Assembly: GCA_014529385.2 (NCBI GenBank)
Contig: CM043971.1
Location: 96,923,985 to 96,944,984 of the forward strand
Direction of reading: 5' to 3'
Length of the DNA: 21,000 nucleotides
DNA from: Adiantum capillus-veneris
Lineage: Eukaryota > Streptophyta > Polypodiopsida > Polypodiales > Pteridaceae
Below the pieces are notes generated by a model. The model was given only the letters and a program-made list of their open reading frames with translations, ran no database searches and had not been told where the DNA came from. Numbering within the stretch: the stretch's first letter is position 1; every line of letters begins with the position of its first letter. A program made the position numbers and the translations under genes. Below, in pieces: positions 1-7,130 of the stretch.

Positions 1-2
1 TA

Positions 3-1409
3 GATCCTGAAAAGATAGAAACATTGCTAAATCTACCTTCCCCAACTTCCATCAAACAATTAATCTCTTTCTTGCAAAAGCTAAGATATTTGAGTAGATT
101 CATACACTTACTCTCCCAAGTGATATTTCCTCTACAACAGCTAACTCGTCAAGAGACGCTTGTTTGGAGTGAAGAAAGTGAGGGGCATTTTAGAGAGATA
201 AATTTTTTTTTAGGGTCACTCCCTGTAATCCTCCAACCTTGTTGGGAAGAAACATTCTTTGTAAATCCTAGTGTGGGAGAAGAAGCCATTGGTGCTGCCC
301 TCCTACAAAAAGATCCAAAAACATCCTTTATGAGGCCTGTGTATTTTGCTAGCCGCCTCATGGAAAACACAAAGAAGGCCTACACCCTGATGGAACAGCT
401 AGTGTTAGCCCTCATGTTTGCGGTAGCCAAATTTCAGCCATACTTGCTGCCAAAGAGGTTTGTAATTATCACTGTGGAGGATATGTTTCCCTATGCACTA
501 CAACATATGGAAATATCTGACAAAATAGCAAAGTGGGTGGTGCAAGTTCAAGAGTTTGATTATACAATACAGGTTGAAAGAAAAACTCGAGCATGCTTAG
601 CCGACATTTTAACAAACAAGTGCTATGAAAAAGTTTTCCATTTGAAGAGAAAGGAACTTCCACCACCTCCAGCCATAGAGGCTCTGGTCAATGCTTATAG
701 CCTCTACTTTGATGGAGCATACAAGAGAACCAAGGATAAGAGAGTTGCAGGCATTGTGGTCTTATCTCCATTGGGAGAGAGGATCCATTGTGAAGGGATC
801 ACTCTAGAAGATGTCCACTCCAACAATGAAGCAGAATATCAAGCTCTAATTCATGGTCTTTGTTGGTGCCTGGATAATTCAATTGAGAGATTAAATGCTT
901 TTGGTGACTCCATGCTTTTGGTAAGGCAAATGCAAGGTACATGGGCTTGCAAAAATGCCAGTCTCTCTACTAAAATGAGAGAAGCCAAAGCTCTTATGAA
1001 GAGATTTAGGGAGGCACAAGTACATCATGTGCCAAGAGACCAGAACAAGGATGCAAACCACCTAGCATCATCGAAGTTAAATGAGTCAATAGTGGGAGTA
1101 GTGGCCATCAAACTTCCACTTCAGCAAGGCAAGGAGGACTTAGAAGATATTATGCACATTTTGGATCAAGGAGAGGCTCCTAAACACTTGAATGCAGGGG
1201 AAAGGCGATGGTTAGCTAGGAAGGCTACCAGGTATCGCATAGGAAATGATAATTTGTATTGTCTTGGTAAGGATGGTGTGCTTAGGAGAGTGCCTTTGAA
1301 GAGTGAAATTGAAGAGATTTTAAAACGTGTCATGATGATGTGTTCGGAGGACACTTTGCACACGACATCACTAGTAGAAAGGTTCTACAAGCTGGGTTTA
1401 CTTGGCTAA
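3..1409 (+). CDS. Ty3/gypsy Tat-type polyprotein, 5'-truncated by window: RT end, RNase H, archaeal-type RNase H
   Basis: The reading frame is already open at base 3, so the start lies outside the window; the first ATG at 24 is internal. Bases 3 to about 120 encode the thumb end of a Ty3/gypsy reverse transcriptase (DPEKIETL..., then FLQKLRYLSRFI). About 240-625 is the element's own RNase H, recognisable from EEAIGAALLQ, FASRLM and the KWVVQVQEFDY block. Its first catalytic Asp position reads NPS and the usual TDH motif reads TVE, so it looks inactive. About 690-1075 is a second RNase H of the archaeal-like type, with FDGA (Asp 711-713), NNEAEY (828-836), GDS (Asp 906-908) and RDQNKDAN (Asp 1050-1052), all apparently intact. 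Order RT-RNH-aRNH-integrase is known for plant Tat elements. The frame runs into a stop at 1407-1409 because of a one-base shift near 1330, after which the integrase continues in another frame. Confidence 0.88.
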   Translation, partial: DPEKIETLLNLPSPTSIKQLISFLQKLRYLSRFIHLLSQVIFPLQQLTRQETLVWSEESEGHFREINFFLGSLPVILQPCWEETFFVNPSVGEEAIGAALLQKDPKTSFMRPVYFASRLMENTKKAYTLMEQLVLALMFAVAKFQPYLLPKRFVIITVEDMFPYALQHMEISDKIAKWVVQVQEFDYTIQVERKTRACLADILTNKCYEKVFHLKRKELPPPPAIEALVNAYSLYFDGAYKRTKDKRVAGIVVLSPLGERIHCEGITLEDVHSNNEAEYQALIHGLCWCLDNSIERLNAFGDSMLLVRQMQGTWACKNASLSTKMREAKALMKRFREAQVHHVPRDQNKDANHLASSKLNESIVGVVAIKLPLQQGKEDLEDIMHILDQGEAPKHLNAGERRWLARKATRYRIGNDNLYCLGKDGVLRRVPLKSEIEEILKRVMMMCSEDTLHTTSLVERFYKLGLLG

Positions 1410-2410
1410 GTCTTCATCGTGATGTTAAATACTGGTGTCAAACATGTGATGAGTGTCAGAAAGCAGGACCACGACGGCTCATAGCTGAACCTCAGAACCC
1501 AATAAAGGTATATGGGTCCTTTGAGAAGTGGGGAATTGATGCCATAGGGCCTCTACCACGCACTCAGTCAGGTAAAGAGTACATCATTGTGGGAGTAGAC
1601 TACATGACTAGATGGGATGAGGCTATGCCAACCAATAGAATTACTGCTAAGGATGTGAGTCAGTTCATCTTTCACCACATCTGTTGCCGGTTTGGCACCC
1701 CTCTTGAAATACTATCTGATAGAGGACCAGGGCTTAGAGCAGACTTGGTAGGAGAACTCATGCAGAAGCTAAATATTCAGCATCAACACTCTACTCCTTA
1801 CTACCCTCAGTGCAATGGCTTGGTGGAAAAGTTAAATGGAATCATTTGCAAAATTCTCACCAAACAGGTACATGCCAGGCGCCAAGATTGGGACAAACAC
1901 CTGAGTGGAGCTCTATGGGCCTATAGAACCTCCTTCAAAACCGCATTAGGGTACACACCCTTTCATTTGGTTTATGGAAAGGAGGCGCTTTTGCCCATTG
2001 AAGTGAAGTTAACAAGTCTTCAAATATTGGTTAGCCAGGTAGGCTCTCAAAAGGAGAAAGTACATCAAAGGATCATGGATCTAGAGAGGCTGCAATTGGA
2101 TCGTGAAGAAGCCATCAACCACTACTCTCAAGAAGCAGAGAAGCGCAGAGAAAAGTTCAACAAAGAGCTAGCATCTAAAGACATCAAAAAGGGATCTCTA
2201 GTGCTTCGATATGACAATCGCTTCGACACTCGTAAGGATGGAAAGTTTTTTTTTCGATGGGAAGGCCCGTTCTTGGTCACCAAAAATTTCAAAAATGGCT
2301 CTTACAGACTTCAAGACATTGATGGTAAATTGCACAAGACCAGGACAAATGGATGGCGATTAAATCCTTATAACATCAGAATAAGGTCGGCCCAAGATCA
2401 AAGAAAGTAG
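1331..2410 (+). CDS. Integrase of the same Tat-type retrotransposon (frameshifted continuation of pol)
   Basis: This frame has no true start: in-frame coding similarity begins at His 1331, directly after the shift, and it is the C-terminal part of the polyprotein. It encodes the HHCC zinc-binding domain (His codons at 1331 and in GGHFAHD, Cys codons at 1445 and 1454), then a DDE catalytic core with Asp 1538-1540 (WGIDAIGPLP), Asp 1718-1720 (LSDRGPG) and Glu 1826-1828 (NGLVEKLNG). The last two are separated by 35 residues, the expected D,D35E spacing. The end carries a GPY/F-like module (RWEGPFLV) and RTNGWRLNPY. No chromodomain is visible, which fits Tat. The enzyme would insert the cDNA copy into the host genome. 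The catalytic residues look intact, so the defect is only the junction frameshift. Confidence 0.88.
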   Translation, partial: HDDVFGGHFAHDITSRKVLQAGFTWLSLHRDVKYWCQTCDECQKAGPRRLIAEPQNPIKVYGSFEKWGIDAIGPLPRTQSGKEYIIVGVDYMTRWDEAMPTNRITAKDVSQFIFHHICCRFGTPLEILSDRGPGLRADLVGELMQKLNIQHQHSTPYYPQCNGLVEKLNGIICKILTKQVHARRQDWDKHLSGALWAYRTSFKTALGYTPFHLVYGKEALLPIEVKLTSLQILVSQVGSQKEKVHQRIMDLERLQLDREEAINHYSQEAEKRREKFNKELASKDIKKGSLVLRYDNRFDTRKDGKFFFRWEGPFLVTKNFKNGSYRLQDIDGKLHKTRTNGWRLNPYNIRIRSAQDQRK

Positions 2411-2667
2411 GCTAGAGGCATAAATACCTCTAGCCAGGTCTGGGGGGGCTATGATCCGAGCCTATCACAAATTTTTTGTTTACTATATTTTGTTGGTTTT
2501 CCCTGCTTCTAGAGGTTTACAATAAAAGAAAGAGTGAGAACAACCTCTTGGAAAAATTCAAAAAAATGACTGGATGAGAATTTTTCCTTGACTAGTTCAT
2601 AGGAGGTGAAAGGTAGAACCTAGTGGTAAAGGGAAGGGAAAATATGTAAATGTGAAAAGAAAAGATA
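2411..2667 (+). other. Post-pol untranslated spacer with polypurine-tract candidates
   Basis: No ORF is supported here. A G7 run lies at about 2,443-2,449, and purine-rich blocks lie at about 2,626-2,643 and 2,654-2,667. The last of these is followed directly by TGATGTG, so it is my preferred plus-strand primer for the 3' LTR. The choice between blocks cannot be settled without the 5' LTR, which is outside the window. Confidence 0.45.
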
Positions 2668-3422
2668 TGATGTGTTTGTGGAGCCATGCACCCATGATTC
2701 AAGGGTCATGAGGGGTTCATATCATCATGGCTTTGGAGCCATATGATGATTCAAACAGATGGGACCCAGGTGGAAGACTTGGTGAAGGAAGGAAACAAAC
2801 ACATGATTTTGCTGGATTTTTTACAAATACGTCCACTCCGATCCAAGAAAGGTTTTCTTCATCAAAGTTGTAGCTTATGAGCTGGAGATTCTGAACATAT
2901 TTTTTTAAAAAAATTTGCAGTTACAGTCTAGGAATTATGGCAAAAATGGTGGGCGCCAATTTTTCCAACTGTGGTGGAGACCACACCCTCTACCTTTACA
3001 CACACACCCTTCCTTTTCCACATTGAGTCCTTCTCTAAAAATCATCCATTAGTCTCCTCACCCTCCCCTCCTTCCTCCTCTCTCTCAGGCTCATAAAACC
3101 ATCATAAATTCCTCTCCTAATCACCTCTCAAATCATGCTTAATCTTGTTGTAATTCATAAGTTGTCATTCAACCCCTTCCTATTATTACCAGATATGCAT
3201 TGATTTTATGTAGATTCTTTACATTTTTAAATAAGGAAGCTCTTGGACTCAAGCTATGGAGGCAGGAGTGAAGACAACACAAGTGATGATGGAGCCCATT
3301 AGTTGCAAATTGGTCAACAAATCACTTGGAAGGAGCTTATTCATTGGTGGAATGTCCCTAATCAAGCTTCATTTGTACAAATTGCACTTGGATATTAACC
3401 TCACTCCTAATCACTCTCTATG

Positions 3423-3448
3423 CCCCCCCCCCCCCCCCCCCCCCCCCC
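3423..3448. repeat. C homopolymer, 26 nt
   Basis: An uninterrupted run of 26 C lies inside the LTR. Its length is likely to be unstable and is prone to sequencing error. Confidence 0.95.
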
Positions 3449-3755
3449 TTTGTAATTTCAAGCCTCCCTCAGCCTCATTGAGTTTTTGTATCACTCATCA
3501 TGAGCCCATAAAGCTCATTCATTGACTCTATTCTTTGCACATTATAGAGTGCAAATTGTTTTATGCTAGTAACCTCCCCTCCTTTTACTTATGTTAATTA
3601 AGAGAGATGTTTTATGTGTGTGTGAGAGTGCTTGATGTGATTTTGGCTAAATCTTGAGTTGTTGTTTAGTAATCTACATGCTATTTGTGTTGGAAGTGCT
3701 TGAAGTTATCCATTCCTTGTGCACACACTGAGGTTAATGCTTCACTCATAGTGAT

Positions 3756-3757
<2 letters not shown>

Positions 3758-3787
<30 letters not shown>
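3758..3787. repeat. (CT)n microsatellite in LTR
   Basis: About 15 perfect CT units lie close to the inferred right end of the LTR. Confidence 0.95.
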
Positions 3788-3791
<4 letters not shown>

Positions 3792-3902
3792 GTATCGATC
3801 TTAGTCCACGCTTCCAAGACTAAGTGGTGCCCTCATCTCATTTCCCTTGTGGCGCAATGGAGTTTGTTTTGGTGTAGAGGCCGCCATTCCAAATTTTCTT
3901 CA

Positions 3903-4073
3903 TCAGCGCGTTGCGCCGGCGGTGGATAAGAGCACCTGGTCGGAATGCAGCAGGCCACGGTTGTTGAGCAAGTTGGAGTAGTAGCTGTTGTCGAAGAGTG
4001 TCGGGGATGCCACGTCCAAGTCCATGAAAGCATTAAAGGCGGCCCCCGCTCGACATTGCTGCGACAATAAGTC
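3903..4073 (-). pseudogene. Class III peroxidase, C-terminal exon piece (distal half of split exon)
   Basis: On the minus strand this encodes CRAGAAFNAFMDLDVASPT, then LFDNSYYSNLLNNRGLLHSD, then QVLLSTAGATR and a stop (TGA at 3903-3905). This is the F-DN-YY-NL-GLL-SDQ block conserved in plant secretory peroxidases, haem enzymes that oxidise phenolics with H2O2 in the cell wall and vacuole. The protein stops there, whereas the family normally continues for roughly 50-60 residues to a final conserved Cys. The premature end coincides with the inferred edge of the Tat LTR, so truncation by that insertion is likely. The rest of the exon resumes at 5,496 beyond the inserted element. Confidence 0.85.
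4069..4073. repeat. Left target-site duplication of the small copia-type element
   Basis: AAGTC here and ATGTC at 5496-5500 flank the element, matching at four of five bases. Both lie in peroxidase exon sequence, and joining the flanks across one copy keeps the peroxidase frame open. Confidence 0.7.
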
Positions 4074-4262
4074 TATTGGGCGGACAAGTACAATGACTGC
4101 TAGATATCAAACGTCACCTCTCTCTTTATTTATAATTGTAATGATTCAACACCAATCAAGAATGCAGTTACGATATCGTTTCTCTGTGTGTGGGTTTGCA
4201 TGAGTCTGAGAGAGAGAGCGCCGGTTTGTGTCTCTGATCAGAAGAGGGTTGTGAATCCAACA
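4074..4262 (+). repeat. 5' LTR of copia-type element
   Basis: It begins TATTGGGCGGAC and ends AATCCAACA; the first bases look like a mutated TGTTGG. It contains a TATA-like TTTATTTATAATT at about 4,125-4,137, and a GA-rich segment before the end. It aligns without gaps to 5307-5495. Confidence 0.9.
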
Positions 4263-4270
4263 TGGTATCA
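4263..4270 (+). promoter_or_regulatory. Primer-binding site, tRNA-iMet type
   Basis: TGGTATCA starts directly after the LTR's terminal CA, as in plant copia elements (usual consensus TGGTATCAGAGC). The following four bases, TTGC, do not fully match. Confidence 0.8.
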
Positions 4271-4290
4271 TTGCCTCTTTTCTGGAGCGC

Positions 4291-5169
4291 TTGTGGTGGC
4301 CTGTACTCGCTACACCTGGGCTCCTCTCTCTCTTACCTACAGCAACACCTCATAACCATGCCTGCAGCGAAAGTGCTGCCATCAAAATTGGTGAGGCTAA
4401 ACAAGAAGGCGAAGGCTCCCTCGTGCCGAGTCAAGGAGAAGAAGAAGAAGGCGAAGGCTCCCTCGTCCCGAGTCAAGGAGAAGAAGAAGTAGGCGAAGGC
4501 TGCCTCTTGCCGAGTCAAGGAGATGAAGAACAAAGCGGGTGTGAAGTCCCTGGCGAAGGTTTACTCCAACCAAGTCTTGGAGATGAAGGGCAAGAAGACC
4601 CTGACGATGGCGACTCTCTGCTGCCTACGTCAAAATTTAACGGTACTCTTTCACAATTCCAAACCAATATTCAGAATTCTGATCTTCCACTCGACACCCA
4701 TTCTATGATTCAACTTGATTTCCTTGAAGCATATATGGCTGTTCCTCTAATTCCCTTTTTGATTGCCGGATTTGATGCTTCTAACCAAGCTTGCGACCCT
4801 CTGTTTCCAACCATGCTTCATGCTATGATGGCTAATGCTGACTCCTCTCGCCCTCGAGTCAAAATGAAAGGCTTCTCTTGCCTGAGGGGGAGTGCTCATG
4901 CTGAAAATGATGCTCAAGAAGACCAAGATGCTGAAAATGAAGATGATGATGCTCAAGAAGGTGCTGCTGACAATGATGATGAAGAAGAAGAAGATGAAGC
5001 TGCTGAAATTGAAGATGATGGTCTTAATCTTCTCTCTCCTTTGAGGGGGAGAATTCACTATGAAGTCAAAGCTCGAAAGAAGATTGTACCGAAGCCTCAG
5101 GAGCGGACCAAGCACAAAGCGGAGCTACTTCAATTCTTCCTCATGAGATCTATGATAGATCCGGGCTAG
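4291..5169 (+). CDS. Acidic, repeat-containing ORF inside the copia-type element, function unknown
   Basis: This 292-codon frame fills most of the internal region. The N-terminal third carries four copies of a 14-residue repeat (EGSLVPSQGEEE type) encoded by the 42-bp DNA repeat at 4408-4593. The middle (about residues 105-190) looks globular, with FNGTLSQFQTNIQNSDLPLD and a hydrophobic AVPLIPFLIAGFDA stretch. The C-terminal third is a long Asp/Glu run (about 4,895-5,020), followed by a basic tail (KARKKIVPKP). I recognise no retroviral Gag, zinc knuckle or enzyme motif. The first 29 codons lie close to the primer site, so the true start is uncertain; a second ATG-led frame begins at 4262 but ends at 4492. 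It may be a non-homologous cargo ORF, or chance openness helped by triplet-rich GAA/GAT repeats. Remaining open over 879 bp argues mildly for real coding. Confidence 0.5.
   Translation: MWWPVLATPGLLSLLPTATPHNHACSESAAIKIGEAKQEGEGSLVPSQGEEEEGEGSLVPSQGEEEVGEGCLLPSQGDEEQSGCEVPGEGLLQPSLGDEGQEDPDDGDSLLPTSKFNGTLSQFQTNIQNSDLPLDTHSMIQLDFLEAYMAVPLIPFLIAGFDASNQACDPLFPTMLHAMMANADSSRPRVKMKGFSCLRGSAHAENDAQEDQDAENEDDDAQEGAADNDDEEEEDEAAEIEDDGLNLLSPLRGRIHYEVKARKKIVPKPQERTKHKAELLQFFLMRSMIDPG
4408..4593 (+). repeat. 42-bp minisatellite, three tandem copies plus one displaced copy
   Basis: Units lie at 4408-4449, 4450-4491 and 4492-4533. A diverged fourth follows at 4552-4593 after an 18-nt spacer. Each unit begins GGCGAAGG and has an AGTC.(A/T)GGAGA core. 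Unit length and spacer are multiples of three, so the host ORF stays in frame. Confidence 0.85.
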
Positions 5170-5292
5170 TTCCACTGCATGCTTGTATGCATTACGCATG
5201 CAGTTAAATATTGTAAAAGCAAAGCACCAAGCAAACCCAATAGGGGAATGGGGTGCATCTATTTCTGTTCTTTGATATCTGTTCGGACATAG

Positions 5293-5306
5293 TCCTTGAG
5301 GGGGAG
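5293..5306 (+). promoter_or_regulatory. Polypurine tract of copia-type element
   Basis: CTTGAGGGGGAG abuts the right LTR (TATTGGGC), the classic copia arrangement. Similar GAGGGGGAG tracts occur further upstream at about 4,883 and 5,042. Confidence 0.85.
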
Positions 5307-5495
5307 TATTGGGCGGACAAGTACAATGACCGCCAGATATCAAACGTCACCTCTCTCTTTATTTATAATTGTAACGATTCAACACCAATCAAGAATGCAG
5401 TTACGATATCGTTTCTCTGTGTGTGGGTCTGCGTGAGTCTGAGAGAGAGAGCGCCGGTTTGTGTCTCTGATCAGAAGAGGGTTGTCAATCCAACA
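5307..5495 (+). repeat. 3' LTR of copia-type element
   Basis: Same length as the 5' LTR, with six differences, five of them transitions. At those five sites this copy has C or G where the left copy has T or A. It is followed by the right target duplication ATGTC (5496-5500). Confidence 0.9.
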
Positions 5496-5740
5496 ATGTC
5501 CCTGTAGGTGGCCTCTAGAGCTGTGGGATCGACCGCATCGGGCGTTAGCCGTGCGGCAAAGGTGGCACAGTTGGCCTTCCCAATGGTGTGGCCCCCTGAC
5601 AACAGTCCCACGTTAGCAAAGTTGGTCACCAAATCGCTCACGTTGAAGTTGAACCCGGGCAGCATCTGGTTAGCCAGCACGCGGTTGGCCGTCAGACTGT
5701 CGCGCCGGCCCTGCAGCACACGGTAGGATAGGGCCCCAGT
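5496..5740 (-). pseudogene. Class III peroxidase, proximal half of split last exon
   Basis: Read leftward on the minus strand, the exon starts at 5740 after a plausible acceptor (TTGCGCAG). It encodes TGALSYRVLQGRRDSLTANR, then VLANQMLPGFNFNVSDLVTN, FANVGLLSGGHTIGKANC and a segment ending EATYRD at the insertion. GRRDS, the LPGF..N loop and SGGHTIG with the proximal haem-ligand His are diagnostic of plant secretory peroxidases; the Cys after the His would pair with the QQC Cys in the distal half. Between FANVGL and LSGGHTIG the family normally has about six or seven more residues containing DMV/DLV, which are missing here. Earlier exons are not visible up to at least 7 kb. With an internal deletion, a transposon in the exon and a lost C-terminus, this is a dead copy. 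GC content is visibly higher than in the surrounding DNA, consistent with its genic origin. Confidence 0.88.
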
Positions 5741-5814
5741 CTGCGCAATATTAAATTACATGCATAAATAATCAGACATCGATAGCGACACATGTACTAA
5801 GTACATGCCTGTAA

Positions 5815-6405
5815 GCAAGGAGACTAATTGATTATATAGGCGCAAGGCAATTACCATGGCTACCTGAATCGCGGGCGGGTGAAGAACCATGTAAGTCCAA
5901 TCCTGCAACTCCAATACCTGATATGGACTAGGGAAAAGGAAAGATTACGGAGTGCTTCTCACCTATTCCAGAACTAGTTTGGCATCCGAAGCAAGATTTA
6001 TTTATACCGTCTAGCTCAGGAAGGGGGGAGTCACCAGAAGCTTCTAGCTCCTCATGTAATCAATCCATTGACATCAAAGATTCTATACAATCTCCATCTC
6101 ACACTGTAAATCCCGATGCAAATATAAAAGAATCTACACCTCCCATTATAAACTTATTGCCAGAACAAACGTTTCAAGTTCGTTCATGGGAGAGTACCTT
6201 ACCACCCTTGCAACTTGATGAAACATCTAGGATGATAGAAAGCAATTGGCCAAAGCACTCAGCTATGATGACCAGTTGGAACAATTGGTTTCAAAAGGTG
6301 ACAACATCTTTTCAAAAGATAGGATCCACTTGGGGAAGGGGGGATACGTGTGATCATGTATTTTTCTATGAATTCCCTCTCTACATTGTTTCCCTGACAT
6401 CTTAA
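5815..6405 (+). pseudogene. Coding-like remnant, Ser/Pro-rich, unrecognised
   Basis: One frame is open from 5815 to a stop at 6405 apart from a single TAG at 5929-5931. It reads through LPWLPESRAGEEPCKSNPAT, GKGKITECFSPIPELVWHPK, a Ser-rich linker (GRGESPEASSSS) and IESNWPKHSAMMTSWNNWFQ. The amino-acid mix looks like real protein: polar linkers plus Trp-rich helices. I do not recognise a family. A retroelement gag-like or ORF1-like region is possible given the neighbourhood, but no zinc knuckle or protease is visible. Confidence 0.35.
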
Positions 6406-6601
6406 CTTTCACATATGAGGGAATGTATATATATAGTCTTATACTTTCACTAACCAAGAAATAAAAAACTAGTATAAGGATCTTTAGTAATCTAGCAATG
6501 AGAGTGAAGCATGCACAATCCAACCCATGGCCCAACATTCACCATGACACATCAAGCAACACAAGGATACAACCCCGTTTTTAGAAACCTAACCAAATCT
6601 A

Positions 6602-7038
6602 TCTGTGTTCCCAAATATGGCTAGTTTATCAAAGACATGCACTTCTATTTTTTATGAAAGGTACCCTCTTTATTTTTCTCAAGTATTTCACATATGCTAC
6701 CCTGCACTTTCTTGTAAATGGGATTTGGTAGAGGGACTCGCGTGTGAGAAAACTTTTGAGGAGTTAGAATGGCTAATCTGTCTATGGACTACAAGTGATC
6801 CCTACTCAGTAGAGAATGTTTTTCCAATGGCACATGCCTATTCTTTTGCACAAGATGAGTATCCACGCATAGTGAAGTTCTTGATTAATATCTGTGCACA
6901 AGAAGATGAGGAAGAATCAATAGAAGAGAACGAGGAAGCCTATGGCCTCATGAGGATGATTTTGTTTATTTAGATAATGAGGATAAAGGCTTAGCCTTAG
7001 GAATGCCACCTGGTCTATATAGGATCCTCTTCCCTTGA
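6602..7038 (+). pseudogene. Coding-like remnant with a frameshift, unrecognised
   Basis: The frame from about 6602 (internal ATG at 6617) encodes Cys/Trp-rich sequence (CKWDLVEGLACEKTFEELEW) and an acidic tail (AQEDEEESIEENEEAYGL). It meets a stop at 6971-6973. A second frame continues the same acidic style from about 6952 (EDDFVYLDNEDKGLALGMPP) to a stop at 7036-7038, so one base has probably been lost or gained near 6,950. No known domain is evident. It may belong with the remnant at 5,815-6,405, with an intron or decay between them, but nothing proves it. Confidence 0.35.
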
Positions 7039-7130
7039 TTCCATAATGGGGTGACAAATACATAGGTTAGATGTAGGTTTTATTTCATTTTTGTTTCCTT
7101 GCATTTTTGGGTTTTTCCCACTGATGTGCC

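Larger units (their letters stand above)
2668..3891 (+). repeat. 3' LTR of the Tat-type retrotransposon (boundaries approximate)
   Basis: This non-coding block follows pol and a purine tract and starts with TG. It has a pyrimidine-rich section (about 2,985-3,095), a C homopolymer and a CT microsatellite. It shows collinear similarity in several blocks to 12.07-12.5 kb and 14.3-14.95 kb, which is an independent LTR upstream of a gag gene. Shared landmarks are the segment around 2,668-2,690 (TGTGGA..GC.TGCACC), AAAGTTGTAGCT..TGAG at about 2,863, GCTTGAAGTTA at about 3,697, and CTA.GTGGTGCCC at about 3,821. The right edge is inferred from similarity of 3,850-3,891 to the end of that LTR and from the start of peroxidase sequence at 3,903. 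It could be off by tens of bases. Confidence 0.55.
4074..5495 (+). mobile_element. Complete non-autonomous Ty1/copia-type LTR element (TRIM-like, 1,422 bp)
   Basis: Two direct 189-bp LTRs (4074-4262 and 5307-5495) bound about 1.04 kb of internal DNA. A tRNA-iMet-type primer site lies immediately inside the left LTR and a TTGAGGGGGAG polypurine tract immediately precedes the right LTR. Both are hallmarks of Ty1/copia elements. There is no protease, integrase, reverse transcriptase or RNase H, so movement would need enzymes from a partner element. The LTRs differ at six positions by my count (about 97% identical), suggesting a fairly old but still clear insertion. Near-identical 5-bp flanks support true retrotransposition. 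The insertion splits the last exon of a minus-strand peroxidase pseudogene. The 1.4-kb length is at the upper end for TRIMs. Confidence 0.88.

Noticed and set aside
3256-3525. 89-codon ORF containing a Pro run
   Set aside because: It spans the C26 homopolymer inside the LTR; nothing outside that run looks conserved.
3833-4033. Minus-strand 66-codon ORF with Ser/Thr-rich sequence
   Set aside because: It overlaps the peroxidase exon in the wrong frame; the peroxidase frame itself matches the family.
4747-5115. Minus-strand 122-codon ORF rich in Phe and Ile
   Set aside because: It is the antisense of the Asp/Glu-coding tract (GAA/GAT repeats read as TTC/ATC).
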